Below are positions 1 to 6,040 of a stretch of 6,844 bases of DNA, in pieces; position 1 is the stretch's first letter, and every line of letters starts with the position of its first letter. Location: the NCBI GenBank assembly GCA_903861235.1, contig CAIOTP010000216.1:1-6844 (forward strand). The letters are read 5' to 3'. The notes under the pieces are model-generated. The model had not been told where the DNA came from, did not search any database, and saw only the letters and a list, made by a program, of their open reading frames with translations. A program made the translations under genes and the position numbers. The DNA comes from an uncultured bacterium (lineage in GTDB: Bacteria > Planctomycetota > Phycisphaerae > Phycisphaerales > SM1A02).

Positions 1-461
1 CTGGCGGGCAGGAACACCGGCACGCCGATGTCGACCAGCAGGCCGCCCTTGATCTTGCGGAGGGCCTTGCCCTCGATCACGTCGCCTTCCTTGCGGGTCT
101 CGAGCAGCTGGTTCCAGCCGCGGATGCGGTCGGCCTTGCGCTTGCTCAGGGTCAGGCCGCCGTCGGGGCTCTCGGTCTCCTCGACCAGCACCTCGACCTC
201 GTCGCCGACCGCCACGCCGCCGGTCTCGTCGAACTCGGCCTTCTCGACCTGGCCCTCGCTCTTGCCGCGGATGTCCACGATGACGAAGTCGCCGCTGATG
301 GCGACGACCTTGCCCTTGACGATGTTGCCGGTGCCGACGGCCGCGGCCTCGGCGCCCAGGATGGTTTCAAGATCGGAGGCGGCGCCGAAGGCGTCCTTGA
401 GGAGGCGGTCGGCGGCGTCGGCCTCGAGGCCGAGCTGTTCGATGAGATTGTGGTTGACCAT
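1..461 (-). CDS. rpsA: 30S ribosomal protein S1, N-terminal part (3' end outside window)
   Basis: The first 153 codons of ribosomal protein S1, the multi-domain mRNA-binding protein of the small subunit that helps place mRNAs on the ribosome. After a helical lead of about 43 residues comes a first S1 (OB-fold) domain at roughly residues 44-110, with the core GKVVAISGDFVIVDI and the end GGLTLSKRKADRIRGW typical of bacterial S1. A second repeat begins at about residue 126 (EGDVIEGKALRKIKGGLLVDIGVPVFLPA), where the window ends; full-length S1 would have several more repeats. Codons end almost always in C or G with strong preference for GTC, GAC, GGC and ATC, as expected for a highly expressed gene. 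The start is the ATG at 461, the first start codon in this frame after the in-frame stop that also ends the upstream MFS gene. No good Shine-Dalgarno sequence precedes it; AGAAG sits only three bases away. Identity is firm; the missing 3' part prevents counting domains. Confidence 0.95.
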   Translation of the reverse strand, partial: MVNHNLIEQLGLEADAADRLLKDAFGAASDLETILGAEAAAVGTGNIVKGKVVAISGDFVIVDIRGKSEGQVEKAEFDETGGVAVGDEVEVLVEETESPDGGLTLSKRKADRIRGWNQLLETRKEGDVIEGKALRKIKGGLLVDIGVPVFLPA

Positions 462-486
462 GTGCTTCTGGAAGGGGTGCGAGATG

Positions 487-556
487 CGCCGCTGTCGCGC
501 TCGCGGCAGGCCGGCTGGGTGCGTGATCGCCCGGACGCGCGTCCGGGTCGCCGGCC
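487..556 (-). promoter_or_regulatory. Hairpin-rich leader upstream of rpsA
   Basis: The 156-base gap between the MFS stop (618) and the rpsA start (461) holds several potential hairpins. There is a perfect 18-base palindrome at 530-547 (CCCGGACGC on each arm read 5' to 3'), enclosed by a 6-base pair of arms at 509-514 and 551-556 (GGCCGG/CCGGCC). Nearer the gene is a 5-base stem at 488-492 and 503-507 with a 10-base loop. This leaves the rpsA start without a Shine-Dalgarno sequence but behind folded RNA. In Escherichia coli, rpsA likewise lacks a canonical Shine-Dalgarno sequence and its leader folds into hairpins used in autoregulation, so a similar role is a reasonable inference. The palindrome could instead be a DNA operator. 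In sequence this rich in G and C some of the short stems are expected by chance. I found no convincing -10/-35 pair. Confidence 0.35.
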
Positions 557-617
557 GCGATGGGCCGGGTCGATGATGGTAACCGAAGCCCCCGCCGCCG
601 CGAAGGGGTGGGAATCC

Positions 618-1994
618 TCAGGCCGAGGCCGCCACCACCGTGGCGGGGCGGTGCCGGCGGTCCCGCCGCATGCGGATGAAGCCCCAGACGCCCACCACGT
701 TGACCAGGGTGCACACGAAGAAGGTCCACGGTGCCAGGCCCAGGTGCCGCAGTCCCTCGTACAGGCCCACGGCCAGGAAGGGGGCGACCAGGCCTCGCAG
801 GCCGTTGAGCGTGACGTGCACCGCCATGTACTCCGCGTCGCGCTCGGCCGGGGCGAAGTCCTGGTGGCCGATGTTCCACGCCAGGCTTCCGCCGGCGAAG
901 CCCACGCCCAGCACGGCGCCGGTCACGTAGAAGAGCGTCATGGACTGCATCCACGAGGCCAGGAACAGCGTGCCCGTGGCCACCACGAAGGTCCAGCCGT
1001 GCCTGGCGCGGAAGTCGACCACATGCAGGCGCCCCAGGCGCCGGGCCCAGAAGGGGATGGCGAAGGGCATGACCGCCAGCGGGATCACCGTGGTGGCCAG
1101 GATGCCCTGCGTGTAGCTGGCGTGCAGGTCGTCCTCCAGCACGATGGCCATGGGCGCACCGATCATGAGGTTGCCCAGTCCGAACACCCACATCCAGAGC
1201 ATGAATCGCGCATAGGGCGGGTCCTGACGCAGCGTGCGCACGATCGATCCTGGGTCGAGCGCGGACGAGGATCCGGCCTCGTCGCTCTCGGCCCGCAGCG
1301 TCTGGCTCTCGTGACGCACCGGCACCCGGCGCCAGAGCACGTTTCCCACGATCCCCAGCAGCGCCAGTGCGGGGAACAGCAGGTGGAAGCTTCGCGGCGA
1401 GAGGTCCATGCCTGCGCCCAGGGCCCAGCTGCTCAGGGCCAGCACGAGCGACTGCACGGTGGCCATGTTGCCGGCGATGCGGGCGCGCGCCTCGCGGGGG
1501 TAGTTGGCCCGCCAGACTGCGGCCCGCAGGGTGACCACGCCCGTCCAGGCCACCCGGGCCAGCGTGGCCAGGACGCACAGGCCCCAGAGCCCCATCCGGT
1601 TCTCCGGCATGGCCGCGATCAGGGCCACGCAGGCGGCGGTGGCCGTCTGCAGCCACGCGATGAAGGGCACCTTGCGTCGGCCTCGGGCCAGCCCCGCCCA
1701 TGCGAAGCTGGTCAGGTTGGCCACGTTGGGCGCAGCACTCACCACCGCCACCGCCATGTTGAGCTCGAAGGCGCTCACGCCCGAGTCCGCGAAGGCCTTC
1801 TTCACCACCACCGAGAGCGCTCCGCCCTCGATGGCGCCCAGGAAGAGCGGCAGAAAGGCCCAGCTCAGCAGCTCGCGCAGATATGCCGGTCGCGACACCG
1901 CCGGCACCGCACTGGGGTGGAAGTGGCGCAGGCCGGGAAGGGCGGCCAGGCCGCGTGGGGAGCTGGTGGCGGGGCCAGGCATCGAATCGGTCAC
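618..1994 (-). CDS. Major facilitator superfamily (MFS) transporter
   Basis: A 458-residue inner-membrane protein with the alternating hydrophobic stretches of a 12-helix MFS secondary transporter. The N-terminal ~40 residues are hydrophilic. Hydrophobic segments begin near residue 43 (LLSWAFLPLFLGAIEGGAL). A loop with GLARGRRKVPF at 101-111 sits where MFS motif A lies between helices 2 and 3. A polar linker at about 222-262 separates the two halves. The second half carries LAWNIGHQDFAPAERDAEYM (371-390), a conserved-looking segment before the last helices, and the protein ends in a basic, Ala-rich tail. The substrate cannot be told from sequence. The GTG start at 1994 is chosen because GGAGG lies nine bases upstream; the ATG at 1982 would lie too far from it. 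A terminator lies just upstream, so the gene is probably transcribed separately from the lipoprotein gene or by read-through. The stop is 156 bases before rpsA, with no clear terminator between. Confidence 0.87.
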   Translation of the reverse strand: MTDSMPGPATSSPRGLAALPGLRHFHPSAVPAVSRPAYLRELLSWAFLPLFLGAIEGGALSVVVKKAFADSGVSAFELNMAVAVVSAAPNVANLTSFAWAGLARGRRKVPFIAWLQTATAACVALIAAMPENRMGLWGLCVLATLARVAWTGVVTLRAAVWRANYPREARARIAGNMATVQSLVLALSSWALGAGMDLSPRSFHLLFPALALLGIVGNVLWRRVPVRHESQTLRAESDEAGSSSALDPGSIVRTLRQDPPYARFMLWMWVFGLGNLMIGAPMAIVLEDDLHASYTQGILATTVIPLAVMPFAIPFWARRLGRLHVVDFRARHGWTFVVATGTLFLASWMQSMTLFYVTGAVLGVGFAGGSLAWNIGHQDFAPAERDAEYMAVHVTLNGLRGLVAPFLAVGLYEGLRHLGLAPWTFFVCTLVNVVGVWGFIRMRRDRRHRPATVVAASA

Positions 1995-2003
1995 TCTAGG
2001 GCG

Positions 2004-2008
2004 CCTCC
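2004..2008 (-). promoter_or_regulatory. Ribosome binding site that fixes the GTG start of the MFS gene
   Basis: The minus strand reads GGAGG here, nine bases before the GTG at 1994. This is good Shine-Dalgarno spacing for the GTG and about 21 bases from the next in-frame ATG at 1982, so the GTG is preferred. The coding frame is open across both, so only spacing decides. Confidence 0.65.
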
Positions 2009-2034
2009 ATCGGAGCGATCCTGTCCCGAGGGCC

Positions 2035-2070
2035 AGAAAGCAAGCGACCCGCCGGTCGAGGCGGGTCGCT
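2035..2070 (-). terminator. Factor-independent terminator after the lipoprotein gene
   Basis: An 11-base-pair perfect stem, arms at 2043-2053 and 2060-2070 (AGCGACCCGCC and its complement), closes a 6-base loop at 2054-2059. On the minus strand the stem is followed by TGCTTTCT, a moderately U-rich tail. It starts 23 bases after the lipoprotein stop codon, the position expected for its transcription terminator. On the plus strand the stem has no T-run after it, so it should act in the minus direction only. Confidence 0.75.
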
Positions 2071-2093
2071 GAGTCTCGGCGGCGTTCCGGCGA

Positions 2094-2429
2094 TCAAGGA
2101 TTGCCGGAGGTGTTGATGACGGGATAGGGCGTGAGCGGGCTGGGTTCGTCGGCCAGCCACATGCGGCCCAGGTCGCTCCAGAACATGCGGGTGGTCTGGT
2201 TGGCGTTCACCGCCAGGTTCCGCTGCATGTCGATGTCGCGCTCGTTCATGCCGGCGAGCTCCGGCGTGGGATTGTTCTTGATGGCCTCGAAGCTCACGTC
2301 GTAGATGCCGCCCTTCTCGTAGTCCTTGGCGGTGGCCGGAGCCAGGTCGCCATTGGGGAGGTACTGCGGCTCGCTGCGGCACGCGGCCAGCAGGGCGACG
2401 GGGACGATCACGAGGGTGAAAGCCTTCAT
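2094..2429 (-). CDS. Small orphan lipoprotein (111 aa), function unknown
   Basis: I do not recognise the family. The 111-residue product begins with a classic lipoprotein signal: MK, a hydrophobic stretch (AFTLVIVPVALL), and the lipobox L14-A15-A16-C17. It should be cut before Cys17 and lipid-anchored in the membrane, probably with a soluble part facing the periplasm. The mature part (about 95 residues) is polar, with acidic and Asn-rich stretches (AIKNNPTPELAGMNERDIDMQ at about 49-69) and a Pro/Thr-rich end (SPLTPYPVINTSGNP); no catalytic motif is visible. The ATG at 2429 is chosen because it puts the signal peptide at the N-terminus. The frame is open to 2585 upstream, but that extension is Arg/Pro-rich and looks non-coding. 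The start has no Shine-Dalgarno sequence: the bases before it are almost all pyrimidines (TTTCCCTTCCC). A terminator follows directly. The gene is most likely real, given the signal peptide and terminator. Confidence 0.72.
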   Translation of the reverse strand: MKAFTLVIVPVALLAACRSEPQYLPNGDLAPATAKDYEKGGIYDVSFEAIKNNPTPELAGMNERDIDMQRNLAVNANQTTRMFWSDLGRMWLADEPSPLTPYPVINTSGNP

Positions 2430-2461
2430 GGGAAGGGAAAGGATAGCGGTTTCCGCGGCCG

Positions 2462-2687
2462 CCTGCCCCGTCGGGAGGAGGGGAAATCCCTTCGCGGCGC
2501 GGGGCTGCGCAGGCCGGCGAGGAAACTCGAACCCCCGCTTGAACGTGGGCTCCCCGGCCATCGTGCCCGACCTTCCACTCCGCACAGGGCGTGAGGCATG
2601 GTCATCGACGCAGCCATTGATTCAGGGGATCCCTGGGAGTTCGCATCGGTTCGAGTGCATGGCCGGCCCGCCGCCCGACGGGGCAGG
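2462..2687 (-). other. Nested long-range inverted repeats: candidate structured RNA or 5' leader
   Basis: The 275-base gap between the HIT stop (2705) and the lipoprotein start (2429) contains a set of inverted repeats nested one inside another. The outer arms are 14 bases and perfect: 2462-2475 (CCTGCCCCGTCGGG) and 2674-2687. Inside them, 2509-2518 pairs with 2662-2671 (9 of 10, the odd pair being a G-U wobble only in a minus-strand RNA). Inside that, 2525-2533 (ACTCGAACC) pairs perfectly with 2648-2656. Shorter pairs continue the series: 2541-2544 with 2639-2642, and 2551-2554 with 2635-2638. The gap lengths on the two sides match closely except between the first and second arms (33 against 2 bases). 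A transcript could fold into a long rod about 226 bases long. It could be a non-coding RNA, a structured leader of the lipoprotein gene, or the remnant of a small palindromic mobile element. I found no family-specific motif. Confidence 0.45.
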
Positions 2688-2704
2688 GGGTCGCGAACCG
2701 CAGT

Positions 2705-3259
2705 CTAGCTGCGCGGCGAGGTCGCGGCGATCTCCGTCAGCGCCTTCGGCATGGCGGAGCGGTAGGTGGCCGCCACGGAATCCAGCGCCTCGGGAATCAC
2801 GCGGGCGCCCGCGACCGTGGCCATGAAGTTGGTGTCACCGTTCCAACGAGGCAGCACGTGCGCATGCACATGCTCGGGCAGTCCAGCGCCACCCGCTCGG
2901 CCCTGGTTCAGACCGATGTTGATCCCCTGCGGTTGCATGCAACGCTCGACCAGCAGGGTGGCCAGGTCGACCAGCCGCCAGAAGGCCGCCCGTGCCACGG
3001 GTCCGTAGTCGAGCAGACGCGGCCGCGCGTCACCCAGCGCCACCAGCAGATGACCGTTGGCGTAGGGGTAGCGATTCAGCATGATCAGACCGTCGGCGTC
3101 ACGATGCACGACCAGGTTCGCCGTGTCCAGTTCCGGATGTCGCCATGCGGCCAGCAGGAAGTTGCCGCCCTCGGCGGCGCCGGTGCGTGCCTCGGCGGCC
3201 TCCGACTCCAGTCCTCGGATGTAGGCCATGCGCCAGGGCGCCCACAGGTTCCGTTCCAT
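2705..3259 (-). CDS. HIT-family protein (Ap4A phosphorylase/hydrolase type)
   Basis: A 184-residue cytoplasmic protein of the histidine triad superfamily, which cleaves or transfers nucleotides such as diadenosine tetraphosphate through a histidine-nucleotide intermediate. The triad is H130-V-H132-A-H134-V, preceded by the nucleotide-binding N118-Q-G and G-A-G-L-P-E and followed by LPRWNGDTNFM, which resembles the Ap4A phosphorylase-like branch (as in mycobacterial Rv2613c). The N-terminus MERNLWAPWRMAYI and the segment LNRYPYANGHLLVAL (61-75) are also typical. Where relatives have a zinc-binding CxxC just before the first strand, this protein reads GNFLLAAW, so the cysteines are missing. The exact substrate cannot be assigned. 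The ATG at 3259 is the natural start; it follows the stop of the upstream gene by ten bases with only a weak GGA ahead of it, suggesting translational coupling in the same operon. Confidence 0.9.
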   Translation of the reverse strand: MERNLWAPWRMAYIRGLESEAAEARTGAAEGGNFLLAAWRHPELDTANLVVHRDADGLIMLNRYPYANGHLLVALGDARPRLLDYGPVARAAFWRLVDLATLLVERCMQPQGINIGLNQGRAGGAGLPEHVHAHVLPRWNGDTNFMATVAGARVIPEALDSVAATYRSAMPKALTEIAATSPRS

Positions 3260-3269
3260 GCGTCCGATG

Positions 3270-4734
3270 CTAACGCGACACGCGTGGAGAGCCGCTCGGA
3301 GGCGCCAGCGTGGCTCGCCAGGAGGAACCGAAGCCGCTGGGCCCGACGTCCTTGACCGGGAGGGTTTTCTCCACCGCGCCGCACCACCACCTTGTGGCTT
3401 CCTGCGCGGTGCCACCCCCGGCGGCTCGACGAGCCAGCTCGGCGTCGCCGCGCACCCGGAGCGTCCAGCCTGTGCCGTCGCCGAGCCGGTCCAGGGCCTC
3501 CCGGTCCTCCGTGGGAGAATCCCAGCCGAACTGAGCCCGATTGAGTCCGCCGCGCCACCAGACCCGCAGCGTACGGCGAGGCGTGCCCCGCTCGCACGCC
3601 TCCACCACCAGTCCGAACGCGAGGTCCTCCCACGCCTCGCCGCTCGTCTCGAAGGGGGCGTAGGAGAACGCGTAGCGCGGCGGTGCCGAGTTCGTTCGGA
3701 GAAGGCCCTCGGAGAAGACCCGCGAGACCAGTTCCTGCAGTTCCGGGGAGTCCACGGCGGCCATCGGCGGTGCATCCCCCTCCACGACCACCTTCACCGG
3801 CAACCGGATCGTGCCTTGACTCCTCCGGCCCGCCGTGCCCAGATGGTCGCGCGTCTCCCACTCCAGGGTCACCTCGCCCTGGTGAACGCCTTCGGGAAGC
3901 CGACCCAGCTCGATCGCGAATGCGTCCCGGGGGCCGTCGAGCGATTGCCGGTCGGGCCGGCTCCAACGAAGTCGAAGCAGCCGGTCGCGCACGTCGGCAT
4001 CGACCGGCAGCCCGTCGATCGACGTGATCCGCATGACCACCTCCACGCCGGAGGCCCACCAGTCGTCCACCACGGTCGTGCCCATCAGCGGCTGGTCGCG
4101 ATGCCACTTCTCGGGCACGGCCAGATGCACCACGGGTGGCAGGTCGAGCGAGGCGAGCCGAAGCGGATCATCCGGACCCGCGGCGGGGTTGGCGTACCGG
4201 TCCTCCAGCGAGGAGATCCATCGCAGGTAGGTGGACCGCCACGCGTCGGAGCCCGGGGTGATGCCGAGTCCTCCGGACTTCACGGTCTCGAGCATGCGCA
4301 CGGTGTCCTCGGGGGAGACCCTCTGGTTCTGAAGTTCCTCCAGCAGGTGCTGTCGCACGGCGGAGAGATGGTTGGCGGAGGGCACCCAGGGCATGAGCGC
4401 GAGCGCTGCGCGATGGGGAATCACGTGCCACCAGCCCTTGGCGGCGATCACGGAGCGCAGCCAGAAGGTGCCCGCGAACAGCAGGAGCAGGCATGCGGCG
4501 GCCGCCGGCCAGTGTCGGCGCGTCCGGAGGAGATCCCGCTCGTGGGGGTGCCGTGCGGCCGCATTCAGGGCAGCGGAGGCCGATCGTGGGATCCATCAGG
4601 TGCCAGCAGCGAGGACAACGGTGCTGGCCGCGCGAGCGATCCGCGAAGAGGGCCCACCACGTGCCCGACAGGAGCGCGACGGTCAGCACCGAGCCCGCGA
4701 TCCAGGCGATCAGGATGAGGCTGGGCCCCGTCAC
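3270..4734 (-). CDS. Membrane-anchored zinc-ribbon protein, unknown function, frameshifted
   Basis: Two overlapping frames read as one gene if one base is removed from the run of five C (minus strand) at 4544-4548, giving about 487 residues. The N-terminal part comes from a GTG at 4734: a first membrane helix at about 5-30 (LILIAWIAGSVLTVALLSG), then a zinc ribbon with C40-P-R-C43 and C55-P-E-C58, ending CGRTA. The second frame resumes with HERDLLRTRRHW and a second membrane helix at about 77-92 (AAAACLLLLFAGTFWL). A long Trp- and Arg-rich domain follows, to residue 487, that I cannot assign. This ribbon-then-RTRRRW-then-helix order is common in planctomycete hypothetical proteins. The basic loop suggests the ribbon is cytoplasmic and the large domain outside. 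In the second frame alone the first usable start is GTG at 4451 (393 aa), which loses the ribbon and both helices. The gene lies ten bases after the permease stop and ten before the HIT start. Confidence 0.75.
4544..4548 (-). other. Frameshift site: run of five C (minus strand) in the zinc-ribbon gene
   Basis: On the minus strand the upstream frame reads GCA CCC CCA CGA, while the downstream protein needs CAC GAG CGG. One C fewer in this homopolymer joins the zinc ribbon CPECGRTA to HERDLLRTRRHW in frame. The downstream frame has a TGA stop about 50 bases upstream of this site and no start codon between that stop and the GTG at 4451, so it has no independent start of its own near the join. 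The site CCC-C is a known slip-prone context for +1 frameshifting by proline tRNA. A sequencing or assembly error in a homopolymer, or a real disabling mutation, are the simpler explanations. Confidence 0.65.
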
Positions 4735-4744
4735 CCGGGAGAGC

Positions 4745-6040
4745 CTATCGAGCCCGGATCCAGCGCAGGAGTTCCCGGGGCGTCGGCGTCTTGCCCTGCA
4801 TGAGCACGCCCACGCGGAACACACGGCTGCCGGCCCACACCAGCGCCATCACGCAGCCGGCGGCCACGACGAGGGCCAGCAGCGACTGCCAGAGCGGCAC
4901 GGGTTCGCTCGAGGTGGTGATCCGCATCACGTTCACGAACGGAGACGCCGGCGGAATGAAGCTGAAGGCGATCGCCACCGCGCCGTTGGGGTTGTGGCTG
5001 ATCGGCAGCCAGAGGATCAGCGGCAGCACCATGGCCACCATGGCGGGAGCCAGAAGCGACTGCGCCTCGTGCAGGTCGTTCACGGCGCTGCCGATGCCGG
5101 CCATGATGGCCGCCACCATGAGGTACGCGAGCGGGAACCAGAGGGCGATCCAGAGCAGGTGGGAGACCTTGACCACGTCCAGCATGGCCAGCGCACCCAG
5201 ACCGGCGACGGCAAGGCCGCCGTACATGATCAGGACCACCGCGCTCACCAGCGACTGTCCGAGCAGCTTGCCGCCGAGCAGCTCCATGGGGCTCACCGCA
5301 CTCAGCAGCACCTCCATCACCCGGGAGGACTTCTCCTCGATCGTGCTCGTGAGCAGGTACTGGGCGCTGGTGAAGACGGCGATCCACAGGAGTCCCATGA
5401 AGGCCACCGGCACCAGCATGCGCAGCTCGCTCATGTCCTTGGCCTGGGCCCCGTCGGGGCTCAGGCGAGATGCACGCACGCGGGGGACATCCAGCAGCGC
5501 CTGCACCCGGTCGTAGTCCTGTCCCGCCTGCTCCACCCGGGTGCGCACCTGGGCTTCGTGCACCCGCCGTTCGAGCCAGCGGGTGTGCATGGGGCGGCTC
5601 GAACTGGGCACCAGCAGCTCCACGGCCGGGCCGCCGTCCGTGGCCGCCGGCTGCACCAGCACCAGCGCCGCCAGGCGGTCCGCCGCCAGGTCTTCGCGGA
5701 GACCCGGCTCGCGCGCCGCGTCGGTGACGGCCTCGATCTTCACCTCGGCCTGGATCTCCCCGCTGAAGGGATCGTCGCGTCCGCGCTCCTTCGCCGGGGA
5801 AGCCGCATGCAGCCCTCGATCGAGCGAGACCGGCAGACGGCCGGAGGCGTCGATCACGGCGATGGTGCCCTTGAGTGGCTCGGGCTCGGACTGCACCAAG
5901 GAACTGAAGAGGGGGATGAGCACCATCATCAGCACGGGCAGCACGACCGTGCCGATGATGAACCCCTTGGTCAGGGCGGTGTGCCTGAACTCGCGCCAGG
6001 CCACCTGGAGCACGCGTCGCATGGAGGATCGATCAGTCAC
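4745..6040 (-). CDS. ABC-2 type exporter permease (NatB-like)
   Basis: A 431-residue membrane protein forming the channel half of an ABC exporter with the ATPase encoded just upstream. Layout: a first helix at about 27-47 (FIIGTVVLPVLMMVLIPLF), a large polar domain at about 50-205 that should lie outside the membrane, then a C-terminal block of about five or six helices from residue 208 on. The motif EEKSSRVMEVLLSAVSP (235-251) is the hallmark of the NatB/YhaP type of ABC-2 permease, and the end VFRVGVLMQGKTPTPRELLRW (407-427) also matches that type. NatAB in Bacillus subtilis exports sodium, but related pairs have other or unknown substrates, so none is assigned here. The GTG at 6040 is taken as start because AGGAGG lies six bases upstream; the ATG at 6022 has no such site. 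The start overlaps the ATPase stop by eight bases, so the two are almost certainly made together. Confidence 0.9.
   Translation of the reverse strand: MTDRSSMRRVLQVAWREFRHTALTKGFIIGTVVLPVLMMVLIPLFSSLVQSEPEPLKGTIAVIDASGRLPVSLDRGLHAASPAKERGRDDPFSGEIQAEVKIEAVTDAAREPGLREDLAADRLAALVLVQPAATDGGPAVELLVPSSSRPMHTRWLERRVHEAQVRTRVEQAGQDYDRVQALLDVPRVRASRLSPDGAQAKDMSELRMLVPVAFMGLLWIAVFTSAQYLLTSTIEEKSSRVMEVLLSAVSPMELLGGKLLGQSLVSAVVLIMYGGLAVAGLGALAMLDVVKVSHLLWIALWFPLAYLMVAAIMAGIGSAVNDLHEAQSLLAPAMVAMVLPLILWLPISHNPNGAVAIAFSFIPPASPFVNVMRITTSSEPVPLWQSLLALVVAAGCVMALVWAGSRVFRVGVLMQGKTPTPRELLRWIRAR

Noticed and set aside
450..2072. Long plus-strand open frame of 540 codons
   Set aside because: It lies antisense to the MFS transporter and part of rpsA. 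Its product is rich in His, Gln, Arg and Gly with no recognisable domain or membrane pattern. Such shadows are common opposite high-GC genes.
2505..2580. tRNA-like T-loop (GGTTCGAGT on the minus strand, 2525-2533)
   Set aside because: The T-stem would be mostly wobble pairs, no matching acceptor stem or anticodon arm lies at the right distance, and no CCA or equivalent end is present. The same bases are better explained as an arm of the nested inverted repeat.
2430..2585. N-terminal extension of the lipoprotein frame up to 2585
   Set aside because: The extension is Arg/Pro-rich, would bury the signal peptide inside the protein, and overlaps the inverted-repeat element; the ATG at 2429 is the better start.
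2462..2687. Possible 6S RNA, because of rod shape and length
   Set aside because: The internal loop between the first and second helices is strongly lopsided (33 against 2 bases), unlike the usual central bubble. I could not identify conserved 6S features by eye, so I keep it as an unnamed structured element.
4168..4540. Continuation of the zinc-ribbon frame past the frameshift to 4168
   Set aside because: After the CGRTA motif this frame turns into an Arg/Pro/Ala-rich shadow, while the other frame gives the expected RTRRHW plus membrane helix.
3228..4718. Plus-strand open frame of 496 codons opposite the zinc-ribbon gene
   Set aside because: Composition is Arg/Pro/Gly/His-rich with no domain. 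The minus-strand reading has the zinc ribbon, membrane helices and operon spacing that this frame lacks.
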